64,000 nt of DNA. It comes from Henckelia pumila (lineage: Eukaryota; Streptophyta; Magnoliopsida; Lamiales; Gesneriaceae). The DNA lies in assembly GCF_033568475.1 (NCBI RefSeq), contig NC_133123.1, forward strand, positions 140,384,062-140,448,061, written 5' to 3'. How positions within the stretch are numbered: position 1 is the first letter of the stretch; each line of letters opens with the position of its first letter. Shown one piece after another: positions 11,821 through 21,739 of this stretch. The notes beneath the pieces were generated by a model. The model did no database searches and was not told the origin of the DNA. It worked only from the letters and a program-made list of their open reading frames with translations. The position numbers were made by a program, and so were the translations under genes.

Positions 11821-12002
11821 TTGACGGGATTAGCTTGATATCTGCTCGTGACACTCAGAGCAAATGCTACATCCGGTCTGGTAGATATCATCCCATACAT
11901 GATACTACCTATGGCTGACGCATATGGTACATGTGTCATTTTCTCTATCTCTTCATCCGTCTTGGGACACATAGACTTGGATAGAGAAACTCCATGACAC
12001 AT
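11802..12002 (-). pseudogene. Copia-1 RT/RNase H connection fragment
   Basis: Sixty-six codons containing V-P-Y-A-S-A-I-G-S-I-M-Y and T-R-P-D-V-A-F-A, the conserved tail of Copia reverse transcriptase. It is bounded by frame changes on both sides, against the RT ORF near 12082 and the RNase H frame near 11810. Copia-2 keeps the same stretch in one continuous frame, which shows that the breaks here are secondary. Confidence 0.85.
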
Positions 12003-12081
12003 GGGTAGATGTCCTCTCTTGGACCATCCATTGAAAACCGTTTCAATATGGTGTCGATGTAGGTTGATTGAGTGAGTCCTA

Positions 12082-13308
12082 TCATTCTCTTAGATCTATC
12101 TCTATAGATCTGTATCCCAAGAATATAGGATGCCTCACCAAATCCTTCATCGAGAATCTACCTGATAACCATATCTTTGTTGACTGCAACATCCCTACAT
12201 CATTTCCAATGAGTAGGATGTCATCAACATAAAGTACTAAGAATGTCACAGCATCCTTAACTACTTTCTTGTACACGCATGGTTCCTCCGGGTTCTTGAT
12301 GAAACCAAAATCCTTTATTGTTTCATCAAATTTCTGGTTCCAACTTCTTGATGCTTGTTTTAGACCATAAATTGATCTCTGAAGCTTGCATACCTTATGC
12401 TCGCTTCCCATGGATGTGTACCCCTCAGGCTGCTTCATATAGATTTCTTCCTTAATGTCTCCATTAAGAAAAGCAGTCTTCACATCCATTTGCCATATCT
12501 CATAGTCATACCAAGCAGCTATGGCAATAAGGATTCTTATGGACTTGAACATTGCAACTGGTGAAAAGGTTTCATCATAGTCAACTCCTTGTCTTTGAGT
12601 ATAACCTTTCGCCACCAATCGCGCCTTGTAGGTCAATACCTTACCATCAGGCCCAAGCTTTCTCTTGTAGATCCATTTACACCCTATTGGAACAATTCCA
12701 TCGGGAGGATCTACTAAAGACCAAACTTGGTTTGTATGCATCGAATCTATTTCCGACTGCATAGCTTCAAGCCATAAATTTGAATCCGCATCAGAAATTG
12801 CTTCCTTGAAGTTTCTTGGATCACATCCAACATCGGGTTCATCTTGATCCCCTTCAAGAAGAAGACCATATCGAATAGGAGGTCTAGAAGTCCTCTCGGA
12901 TCTTCTAGGTACAGGCGTGTCTATCAATGGTTCCTGAGGTGTAGGATCGTTATTTTGTATTTCGGGTTCTTCTCGAATTTCATCGAGTTCCATCATCTCG
13001 CCTTTCTTATCCAATAAGAACTCCTTCTCCAAGAAGGTGGCATTCCTCGAAACAAACACCTTTGTTTCAGCAGGATAATAGAAATAATATCCGATTGAAT
13101 TCTTCGGATACCCTACAAAATAACATAAGCTGGATCGACTATCCAACTTATCTCCCACTGTCCGCTTCACGTAAGCAGGACATCCCCAAATCCTCAAGTA
13201 CGAATACTTAGGAGCTTTGCCATTCCATAACTCGTATGGTGTTTTGTCCACTGCTTTAGTGTGGACGTTGTTCAACAACAATACCGCCGTTTCAAGCGCA
13301 TAGCCCAA
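12082..13308 (-). pseudogene. Copia-1 integrase tail and reverse transcriptase
   Basis: A 408-codon frame. It begins with the integrase C-terminal part (W-G-C-P-A-Y-V-K), then a charged linker with R-R-S-E-R-T-S-R-P-P, then the RT domain: K-A-R-L-V-A-K-G-Y-T-Q, M-D-V-K-T-A-F-L-N-G, Y-G-L-K-Q-A-S-R and the catalytic Y-V-D-D. It would copy element RNA into DNA. The frame goes wrong at the end: after M-K-D-L the sequence departs from the Copia-2 reading because a base is missing near 12140, and it then hits a stop. Confidence 0.9.
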
Positions 13309-14138
13309 AACGAAGGTGGAAGCTCAGTGAAGCTCATCATGGACCGAACCATGTCCAACAAAGTTCGATTACGACGCTCCGATACACCATTAAGCTGTGG
13401 TGTCATAGGAGGAGTCCACTGAGAGAGAATCCCATTCTCTTTTAGATAGTCCAAAAACTCGGTACTCAAGTATTCTCCACCTCGATCCGATCGAAGTGCT
13501 TTAATACTTTTACCTAGCTTGTTTTCTACTTCAGCCTTGAATTCTTTGAACTTTTCAAATGCTTCAGACTTATATTTCATTAAATATAAATACCCATACC
13601 TAGAATAATCATCAGTAAAGGTAATGAAGTAGGTGTGGCCATATTGAGTACCAACTCTAAATGGACCACAAACATCTGTATAGATCAAATCCAACAGATT
13701 TTGACTACGCTCAGGTTTCCCCTTAAAAGGAGATTTAGTCATTTTTCCTTTTAGGCAGGATTCACAAGTAGGTAGAGAGTTAATATCAGACATATCAAAC
13801 ATGCCCTCTCCCACTAGCTTGTTCATCCTCCTTGAGAAAATATGACCTAGCCTAGCGTGCCAAAGGTTTGCCGGGTTTTGGCTATCGATTTTCCTTTTGT
13901 TTGTTGTTGCCGGTTTATCAACATAATTTATTGGAAGGTCTTTTAGTTTTAAGTTGTATAGATCGTTTTCAAGTTGTCCATTTCCAATCAAACATTCATT
14001 CTTGTAAATATTGCAAATCTCATTCACAAAATTGCAAGAATAACCATCTCTATCTAGCATAGAAACAGAAATAATGTTTTTAATCAAATCCGGAACAAAT
14101 AAAACATCTCTTAAAAGTAACTTAAAACCGTTCTGCAA
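13272..14138 (-). pseudogene. Copia-1 GAG-pre-integrase and integrase
   Basis: A 288-codon frame with the pre-integrase zinc-binding pattern (H-A-R-L-G-H and C-E-S-C-L-K-G-K) and the integrase core: aspartates in Y-T-D-V-C-G-P-F and R-S-D-R-G-G-E-Y, glutamate in N-G-V-S-E-R-R-N-R-T. It is separated from the gag/protease frame by a one-base shift near 14141 and from the RT frame by a shift within 13272-13308. Confidence 0.9.
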
Positions 14139-14140
14139 AA

Positions 14141-15157
14141 TTAAATAAACATTCCCACGGCTTTAGCTTCAACTCTGGAACCATTTCCGAGCCTCAGCTG
14201 GGTCTCACCCATTCTAAGCCTGCGACTTCTTGTCATCACCTGCAAATCATTGCAAATGTGAGATCCACATCCGGTATCCAATACCCAAGAAGTAGTATTA
14301 AGTGAAACATTTATTTCAATATAAAACATACCCTTTGCAGTTCGCAACTGCTCTAGATATTCCTTGCAGTTACGCTTCCAATGACCGGGCTTCTTGCAGT
14401 AATGGCAAACATCCTTGGATTTTTTCATGTTTGAAGCCTTTGTCTTGTACTTCTTCTCGGGTTCGATTTTCTTGGGTGGGGCAGAACATTTCTTGCCCTT
14501 TGTACTTGGCCCCTTCTTAGCAGAAGAAGAGGAGCCCACCAAGAAAGCCGGTTTATCCTTCTTTAATGTGGATTCATATGTCACAAGCATATTGACCATC
14601 TCTTCAAGGGTGGCCTCTATCTTGTTCATATTGAAATTCACCACAAATCCGTCAAACGAAGAAGGAAGAGACAGAAGTAGTAAATCCACGTTGAGTTCAT
14701 GCTCCAACACCAAATCAAGGGTTGCCAACTTCTGTATGAGCCAAATCACTCGTACCCCATGATCACGGACCGAAGTCCCTTCACGCATGCGACACGTCAT
14801 TAGCTCCTTTACAGTAGCGAACCTTTCAGCCCTCGATTGAGCCCCAAAAAGTTCCTTGAGTTGAACGTGAATGTCAGCAGCATTCACGGTGTCCTCAAAT
14901 TGCCTCTGGAGTTCATCAGACATCGAGGCTTGCATATAGCATTTGGTCTTGATATCATGGTCCCACCATGTATCAAGTTTGGCTAACTCTTTCGGACTTA
15001 CGTCAGCTGGTGCTTCCTTCGGAGGAGATTTTTCTAACACGTAGAGCATCTTCTCCGAAGTCAAGACAATCTTCAACTTACGGAACCATTCCGTATAGTT
15101 TGCGCCAGTCAACTTATTTTGTTCGAGGATCGAGAAAAGTGGATTACGCGAATTCAT
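14141..15157 (-). pseudogene. Copia-1 gag and start of protease
   Basis: A 338-codon frame starting M-N-S-R-N-P-L-F, followed by a Copia gag domain (W-W-D-H-D, L-K-E-L-F-G, E-L-N-V-D-L-L-L-L-S-L-P), a lysine-rich linker, a CCHC zinc knuckle (C-H-Y-C-K-K-P-G-H-W-K-R-N-C, about residues 247-260) and the aspartic protease site L-D-T-G-C-G-S-H. Gag packages the element RNA into virus-like particles. A frameshift ends the frame just after the protease start. The start is supported by the matching gag start in Copia-2 at 39771. Confidence 0.9.
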
Positions 15158-15339
15158 CGTATGAAATACTGAAAAGAAACAGACAAATATCAGTGATTGT
15201 TTAAGAAATTTACTAAGACATAAAATAGGCGATATTTATTTTATGAATCTCACTCCCACTATTTTAACGATTTCACTACCCTCTAGTGAAAACGGGAAAC
15301 TGTTTTCCTTAGTGAGAACATGGAGTCCAATTGACAATC

Positions 15340-15630
15340 TATGGTCCCGAATAATATCAGCCAACCATAATTTCAAAAGGTAGAGCCCAATTGCTTCCAA
15401 AGCAACCTCCACGTTTTTACCTTATGTCCAATAAGGGCCCAATAATATGACGCCGTTTATTGTGACATGTCAAGATGACCCATCAATATTAAGTTGTGAT
15501 GGACGGTCGCCATGTGGATCCCCCAATAATATGAGCCGATCCCATGGGAGTTCCACCAACTTACAACATGTGTCGATCCAATGTACAGCTTTCCGACGAA
15601 CGGGCCCCCAATAATATGAGCCGGACCGTA
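15340..15630 (-). repeat. Copia-1 leader: four CCCAATAATATGA-type motifs
   Basis: In the untranslated leader between PBS and gag, a motif of the form CCC(A/G)AATAATATGAGCC recurs at about 15346, 15438, 15522 and 15607, spaced 92, 84 and 85 bases. Copia-2 has the same four at nearly the same spacing. On the RNA strand it reads TCATATTATTGGG. Function unknown; an RNA-level role such as packaging or dimerisation is only a guess. Confidence 0.8.
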
Positions 15631-16640
15631 TCCGCGGGTAGCATCTCATACATTGATCGTTGATGGAAGGTAGGAACATTTAAACAAATTTAAATTTCCT
15701 TTATTTATCTTGATATCAATTTTAAATCATATTTAAAATGAGGGATTTTAATTATGAAAATTCGTCTCATCATTTTTAAAATTTTGTATGCTTGCCGGAT
15801 TCACACAATTATGTTTAAAACATGCATACAACTATAATATCACATATTATATAGGATGATCGATTCCATTTCTAATCGACCCGTGGTTGCCAATCACGAG
15901 TCTTAGTCCAATCCTAGGTAATATGCAGTATGCAATGCAATCCTATTACATTTGCTTCCAATTTACATTTCTTCTGTCTTTATTGTCTGCTGGGCCCACC
16001 TCCATCTTCAAATCTTGATCTCCCACTAAATCTAATGTATTTACAATAAATAACAATGACAAGTAGGGGATACATTACTTTTATTACATATGACAATTCA
16101 TATTGGGCCATAAACCAGGCCCATTAATAAAACCAACAACAATAAAAACAAATGTAAATTCCTAACATACACCTACAAAATTGGTTATGGCAATCGATCA
16201 TCCTTATCCAATAACATTTAATTCAAAATTAATTTATTGGATAACATGCAATGGCAATTTAAATTTAAAAGGATAAAATCATATTTCATACATAAAATCT
16301 TATTTTACATACAAAATCATATTTTATCTTTTTATCAAATAAAATCATATTTTATCTATAAAATCCAATTTTATACATAAAATCATATTTTACTCAATAT
16401 ATCCATAAGATCATATCTTATCATCAATTGTACCAAAAATAATTAATTTCAAAATTCAATTTAACGGATAAAATATTTAAATTTTCCAAAAATTCAAATT
16501 TATCCAAAATCAATTTTAAAATTTTTGGACTCGAACAATTCGATCCGACGCCTCGTGGACCAATCAAAAACAATTTTCGATCGGACCAAAAATAGAATTT
16601 TAACATATTAAAATTTAATTTAAAAATTAAAAAATAATTT
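15631..16640 (-). other. Copia-1 leader, AT-rich part
   Basis: No gene seen. It holds short AT-rich repeats of the form AAAATCATATTTTA, repeated between about 16270 and 16400, and CCCATTAATAAAACC-type phrases. It is shared in outline with the Copia-2 leader, so it belongs to the element. Confidence 0.6.
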
Positions 16641-16642
16641 TT

Positions 16643-16785
16643 CCAGCGGGCCGCCCGGGACATTCCCGGGCTGCCCGCGCCCTAATGGGTTCGGGCCGGG
16701 CAGCCCGGCTGCCCCTAGGGCAGCGACGATCGCTGCCCCTGCCCCGGGCAGCGATCCAATCGCTGCCCGGGTTTTTGCCCGAAAA
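16643..16785. repeat. Copia-1 leader GC-rich palindrome block
   Basis: A sharply GC-rich island in AT-rich sequence, made of overlapping GGGCAGCCCGG / CCGGGCTGCCC phrases. It contains a near-perfect palindrome at 16718-16738 with 9-bp arms (GGGCAGCGA and TCGCTGCCC) and a 3-base centre. Copia-2 keeps the same palindrome at 41271-41291. It lies about 160 bases downstream of the PBS on the RNA strand, where retroelements often fold packaging or dimerisation hairpins. Confidence 0.8.
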
Positions 16786-16883
16786 ATAAATTTTATTTTT
16801 AAATATTTATTTTGTTTCAAAAACCGAGGCTTAAAAATTTTTTGTACAATCGATTAATTTAATCGCTTGATCTGAGCAACCTG

Positions 16884-16895
16884 TCTCTGATACCA
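16884..16895 (-). other. Copia-1 inner PBS (imperfect)
   Basis: Minus strand TGGTATCAGAGA, matching the initiator tRNA-Met PBS except at the last base. It lies one base from the partial LTR that starts at 16897. A second, exact copy is at 17363-17375. Confidence 0.75.
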
Positions 16896-16896
16896 C

Positions 16897-17376
16897 TGTT
16901 GGAGAACGGCGGTCAGATCAATTAGGATTGATACCCGGTGCAGCGGAAGTTTAAAAATTTTATATGGAACGATTCCATAATGGGTATCAACCTTACGATT
17001 AAATTGTGTGTGTAAAAATTAAATAACGATTATAAAATTTTTACCTTTAATCTCGAATCGAGATTTTGGACACCAACAGATTTCTCTGCTCTTGTTGTAT
17101 ATCCCTGGAACTGAAGGACGAACTGTTCTTCAATCAGGTCCACGAACGGATATTTAATCCCTCTGATAGTGCAATCTATCAGAGGGATTAAATATCCGTT
17201 CGTGGACCTGATTGAAGAACAGTTCGTCCTTCAGTTCCAGGGATATACAACAAGAGCAGAGAAATCTGTTGGTGTCCAAAATCTCGATTCGAGATTAAAG
17301 GTAAAAATTTTATAATCGTTATTTAATTTTTACACACATTAATCGCTTGATCTGAGCAACCTGGCTCTGATACCAC
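16897..17376. repeat. Rearranged 5' end of Copia-1: partial LTR plus perfect hairpin
   Basis: The LTR terminus begins normally (TGTTGGAGAACGG) but runs only to 17169. From 17176 to 17338 the sequence is the exact reverse complement of 17007-17169: 163-bp arms around the 6-base centre TGCAAT. Then 17339-17376 repeats the PBS-side leader sequence, and the complete LTR starts at 17377. Both hairpin arms carry CTGAAGGACG where the two full LTRs have CTGATGGACG, so one arm was copied from the other. Either a template-switch product or an assembly artefact. Confidence 0.9.
17363..17375 (-). other. Copia-1 outer PBS (exact tRNA-Met type)
   Basis: Minus strand TGGTATCAGAGCC lies one base from the full-length 5' LTR at 17377. 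It is a perfect match to the usual initiator-Met PBS, unlike the inner copy, so this is probably the original primer site. Confidence 0.85.
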
Positions 17377-19226
17377 TGTTGTAGAACGGCGGTCAGATCA
17401 ATTAGGATTGATACCCGGTGCAGCGGAAGTTTAAAAATTTTATATGGAACGATTCCATAATGGGTATCAACCTTACGATTAAATTGTGTGTGTAAAAATT
17501 AAATAACGATTATAAAATTTTTACCTTTAATCTCGAATCGAGATTTTGGACACCAACAGATTTCTCTGCTCTTGTTGTATATCCCTGGAACTGATGGACG
17601 AACTGTTCTTCAATCAGGTCCACGAACGGATATTTAATCCCTCTGATAGATTGCACTAGAAAATCTATCAGAAGTTTCTACGAAGAGATTAACGAATTTG
17701 ATCCGTTAAACCAGACTGTAATTCAAAATCACAGGCTGGATTTTTCTCAAGCAGAGGGAGAGGGGGGGGGGGGGGCGGCCACCTTTTAGAAAAATCACTA
17801 GGGTTTTCGAAAATTTGTGACCTTATTGTGTGTAATTTCTGTACTGCAATAACTTATTTATAATGTAGGCCACTAACAGCTTAGGGCCCATTAGTCATAA
17901 GTTCAAGCCCGACAAGCAAAGCCCGCATGTTCAGAAATTAATATAAAATTCATCGTGACTCCGATTGATAAACCGATTTCACCAATGTGCACAGAAACCA
18001 TTTCTGCACCTTTTAAAGTCAAGATAAATTTTTCTGAATCCGAATTCAGTGATTTCCAAAAATGGCCATCCCTATGTCATTTTAGGAAATCTTACTCCTC
18101 TACTCTTAAATAAGAAGTCCAACTTCTTTGTTCATTAAATTTAACTCTTTAAATTTAACTATCTCAACGGGGATTAAAAATCCATTACACTGTGTGACCC
18201 TCAATGGTTCAGGGATACAGCTAGCCGTGGGCTCACAACTCCTTGTGACTCGGAACAACAATTTCCGACTTGCCCATCGAATCATGGTAGAGCGCCTAGC
18301 AACATCGCCCCATGATTCCCTAGGTATCACTGATAGTGCCTACAAGAACCAGTAGATTTTGGTTAGCGTACAGTACGGTCCCTTCATCCATATATCCCGA
18401 TCGAATCAACAACCATTGGTATATCGAGAGTTGCTCGAGATTCGATAACTATGCAATACATCTTGAAGATCAAATAGTGACATCGCATGTGCTACTAAGA
18501 AACCATTTCTTAAATCACATCATGTACTCTGGCCAGAGATTCGTCACACTAATATCTCCTCAGATCGCATAGGATATCCAAACTCGCAAGTATGTGGTGA
18601 ATCCTTGACAACAAAGCATCGACTCCTATATGTGTTGTAACTGTACCCAATCCCGACACCTTATGACCCCTATAGAGTCGGTAAATGAGTCAAAGCACAG
18701 TACTAGCATATAGAGTCTCAATGATGTTTCAAGTAGTAAGGACTAATGGTGTACAACCAAAACCGCGGACTATATCCACTCGATAAGTGATAACCACTTG
18801 GAAAGTCCGGATAGGGTAGTTCGATCATTCATCGTATGAATATCCATTTGCATGCTTCGAACATCTCTATGTTCCTTACCAATGAAATGTGGTACTTCCG
18901 CATCGCAAATGCTAGTCTCAAACTCGAGCGATCCTTATCCTTATTATCGGACGGCTCAATCGACTAGGAACAATTTAGAATATACAGTGACTATAAGATG
19001 TGTTTCATGATAGACATCTCCATGTTCTATCACATCTTACATACACTATAGTATATTCAAGGTCTTTATAAAAACAACAATAGTATATCACAATATAACA
19101 ATATGAAGAAAGATAAAGTCATTGCCATTAATAAAAGTGTAAATTATATTAAACAAAAGATTGTTTGTACAAAGAGTCATCAAAGCCCTTAGCCACAAGT
19201 TGGCTCACTGGGCACCCACTCTTTCA
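17377..19226 (-). repeat. Copia-1 5' LTR (full length)
   Basis: 1850 bp, TGTTG...TTTCA on the plus strand, that is TGAAA...CAACA on the coding strand. It aligns with 9408-11251. A 74-codon ORF and its neighbours recur in both LTRs only because the LTRs are near-identical; there is no sign that they are genes. Confidence 0.9.
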
Positions 19227-19660
19227 CTTGGTTCGTCCCCGAACCATACCGTACTAAGAGAGGTCGACTTTGATACCATTTGTAATGGCCCACTGTATCA
19301 AGACGGGTCTTTTCAGCGTGCTTATGTCCTCACTCACACGCACCCTGGAAAACTTCCCAGGGGGTCACCCATCCTATAATTGCCCCAAGTCAAGCACGCT
19401 TAACTTTGGAGTTCTTATGTGATGAGCTTCCGAAAAGAAGATGCACCTTCTTGATATGAGCAGTACATATGAAATCTTTTAAGCCCTCCTCAACTATGTA
19501 GTCCCATACCTACACAGTCTCAGAATCCCCTCTCATTCCGGCACAGGATCGGTTCATTCATGTCTCCCTCCGCCTAGAAGCCTACCAGGAGCCGCTCATT
19601 GTCCGTGCAACCTCTTGGCACCGGCGATCACTCCCTGCCTCTTCAGCCCCGGGCGTCACA
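19227..19660 (-). mobile_element. Cassandra-type TRIM remnant carrying a 5S rRNA segment
   Basis: The minus strand reads an LTR-like unit, TGTGACGCCCGG... to ...GGCCATTACA (19281-19660, 380 bp), then AA and the PBS TGGTATCA (19271-19278) with an A-A-A-G extension, then about 45 bases of internal DNA before Copia-1 interrupts. The LTR contains a 5S rRNA-like stretch. A Met-type PBS plus 5S-bearing short LTR is the hallmark of Cassandra terminal-repeat retrotransposons in miniature. The second LTR is not present in the window. Confidence 0.75.
19341..19415 (-). other. 5S rRNA-derived sequence with Pol III control boxes
   Basis: On the minus strand the core of plant 5S rRNA is recognisable: AGAACTCCAAAGTTAAGCG (box A region, near 19397-19415), then GGATGGGTGACC (box C region, 19363-19374) and CCTGGGAAGT. 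The 5' part and the 3' end of a real 5S gene are missing or diverged, so this is not a functional rRNA gene; in Cassandra elements it serves as an internal Pol III promoter. Confidence 0.8.
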
Positions 19661-20560
19661 TCCCGGGATCCCTACCAAACTAGACGGGTAGAGTGAGATC
19701 GGGAGAAATCTCGGGATCCCTACCAAATGAAAGAAAATGAAAGAAAAAGGGGTAAGTCGCGTCGGAAGAAATCTTGACGTCTTGCCGGCATAGTGCACTG
19801 CAGCCATTGATGGATCAAAACAAAGGGTCACAATTCAAGGTGCTAAGTTTAAAGTTTAAAGTTGATATTTCAGATTCAAAACTACTTTGACTCGTCTTAT
19901 TTTATTTAGTTTATAGCAAAAAAGCATGTTGATTAGTTAAGAAAGGAAAGGTTAAAAGTTTCATTGCGTGAGTTCAGTGTTGGAGATTATTTTATTTCTC
20001 ATGCATCATGTACGTGTTTAGCTAAACTTTCAAAAGTATAGTATGTACCGTATTTTGTGTATGACCGACTGTATTTTTAACCCTTGTTATTATTACTGCT
20101 TATGCTTGCTGAGTCGTTAGACTCACTACGCTTGCTTGTTTGTCAGGTGAGGATATGATCGTAGGGACCGAGGGGCAGGACCTTTGAGACGAGGCACTCC
20201 GGTGGTGCAAGGCCCTACGATCGTTGCTATTTTCATGTTTCCGCACTAATTTATGATTGTAATAAAGAATTTTAAACATGCGTACTTTTGGAGATAGCCA
20301 GGATGTGTTTTTCCTGTGCTTGAAGTTTTACTTTTATGATTCGTAGTTGGTTATCGCTATTTTCTTTACAACCGTGTGGGGTTGTTTTACTTCGGAGTTA
20401 TGGTTATCTTTTATCGCGATTATGGCGTCTTTGTTTTTACTTGTGGTTTGAGACAGGGTGGCTTGTCTATTTACAAACAAGTCATGGCAAATTTTTTTTT
20501 TAAAAAAAATTCGTACTTTCTTTTATTATTTATTTAAGTTTAGAGGTTAGGGTCGTCTCA
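19661..20560. other. Unclassified relic, LTR-like
   Basis: No gene. A 50-bp step repeat of CGGGATCCCTACCAAA occurs at about 19665 and 19712. The stretch 20100-20560 reads like the downstream part of a plant Ty3 LTR on the plus strand (GCTTGCTGAGTCGTTAGACT, an AATAAAG signal near 20262, and an end like GGGTCGTCTCA), but I see no PBS or partner copy, so this is only a suggestion. Confidence 0.3.
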
Positions 20561-20564
20561 GTTT

Positions 20565-20594
20565 AACTACGAAAAATAATGATTTTTCGTAGTT
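20565..20594. repeat. Short perfect hairpin
   Basis: AACTACGAAAAAT, a 4-base loop (AATG), then the exact reverse complement. Isolated; it may be the trace of a small inverted-repeat transposon or chance. Confidence 0.7.
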
Positions 20595-21739
20595 AGGACT
20601 TAGGAGAACGGTCAATGAGCGGCTCATTTCCTAGCAAAATTTGTTGTTTTTTCCCTTGCACCATTTTCTTGGGTGTGTGAGAATTTTCCATATTAGTTGG
20701 TCATTATTGTAGCTAAAGATTTTTGTCTTAATAAATAAAAGGTTACAATTTATTGTAAAAAAAAAATATATCACCATCATATGTTTATTAATTTTCCTTG
20801 AGAAAATTTATACCTTTCTACATTTGAAGCACAAACTTTGCTTTAAATTCAATCGTCATTACTATAATGTATCATAAAACAATACATAATATTTCAAAAC
20901 AGTATGGTCAAGTGTTGGTATATTTTTTTATATACCGAATAATAATCGTGGTGATTATTTAAAAAGCAAGTAGTAAAATAATGAAGAATGTGGGATTCCA
21001 CGCCTCCACGGCATGGAGTTGGGCATGCACCTTTAACCACGGCAAAAGCGTCGAATAAAGACAAATAACACTTTAACCTTTTATTTATGCATTTATAAAT
21101 TTTAATTAATTTAAAATCATATTTCTTATTTGGGTTCAGTCAACTGTCCACGTCAAGGCTGGCTATGAATCTTTTAATTGAGATAATATTTTAAATAATG
21201 AAATATCTTTTAATTTATTTAAATTTTATATATAAAAATAATGTTTATCATGTTATTGAGATAATATTTTAAATAATTAAATATGATGATAACAAAAATT
21301 TACCAAGGGTTCGATTTGGTAAAGCGAATCTTAAAACCTCACAAAGTGAGTCAGGTAGGATATGACGTGGCTCTACATAGACAAAAATTTCGTTATGAGA
21401 TGCCGAAGGTATTTTCTGTGTGCCCCTCAGATGCCTAAGTCAGTGTTCAGAAGATGCAAAGCGTAATAAAAGTAAAAAAACAATAGAATATATGAGTGAT
21501 GCGTGAACCAAAGTTAATGTGTAAAACCATAAATAATATATGTATTTATGGGGCTGCAGGGGTAGGTTATCTTGTTGAGGTAGAACTCGTGTTAGGGTAG
21601 GACTCAATGATTTTGGCGGCTAGGACTTTTGGACCGACTTACAAATATTATCAAATCCCGGATTTGTTGTAGCTTATATTTATCTGTCAGAGATCCTCTA
21701 ATGTTTCTGATATTCAAGATTCCACATGTATGTTGAGCT
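20595..21739. other. AT-rich intergenic DNA, nothing recognised
   Basis: No ORF with family features, no repeat with a partner in the window, no RNA gene seen. Simple poly-A and AT runs only. Confidence 0.5.

Larger units (their letters stand above)
9408..19226 (-). mobile_element. Copia-1: Tork/Angela-type Ty1/Copia retrotransposon
   Basis: Both 1.85-kb LTRs are recognisable, with Copia order gag, protease, integrase, RT, RNase H on the minus strand, a Met-tRNA PBS and a polypurine tract. The left LTR terminus is lost or altered at the junction with the Athila LTR, and the right side abuts the Cassandra-type remnant, so no target-site duplication can be shown. The coding region is broken by several frameshifts. 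The 5' end is rearranged (16897-17376). Lineage assignment rests on LTR length, gag and pol motifs and is an inference. Confidence 0.9.

Noticed and set aside
17007..17338. Hairpin as terminal inverted repeats of a DNA transposon or MITE
   Set aside because: The arms are plain LTR sequence, the centre is six bases, and no target duplication flanks the structure.
19341..19415. A functional 5S rRNA gene
   Set aside because: Only the middle of 5S is recognisable, with diverged ends and no terminator T-run; it lies within an LTR-like unit.
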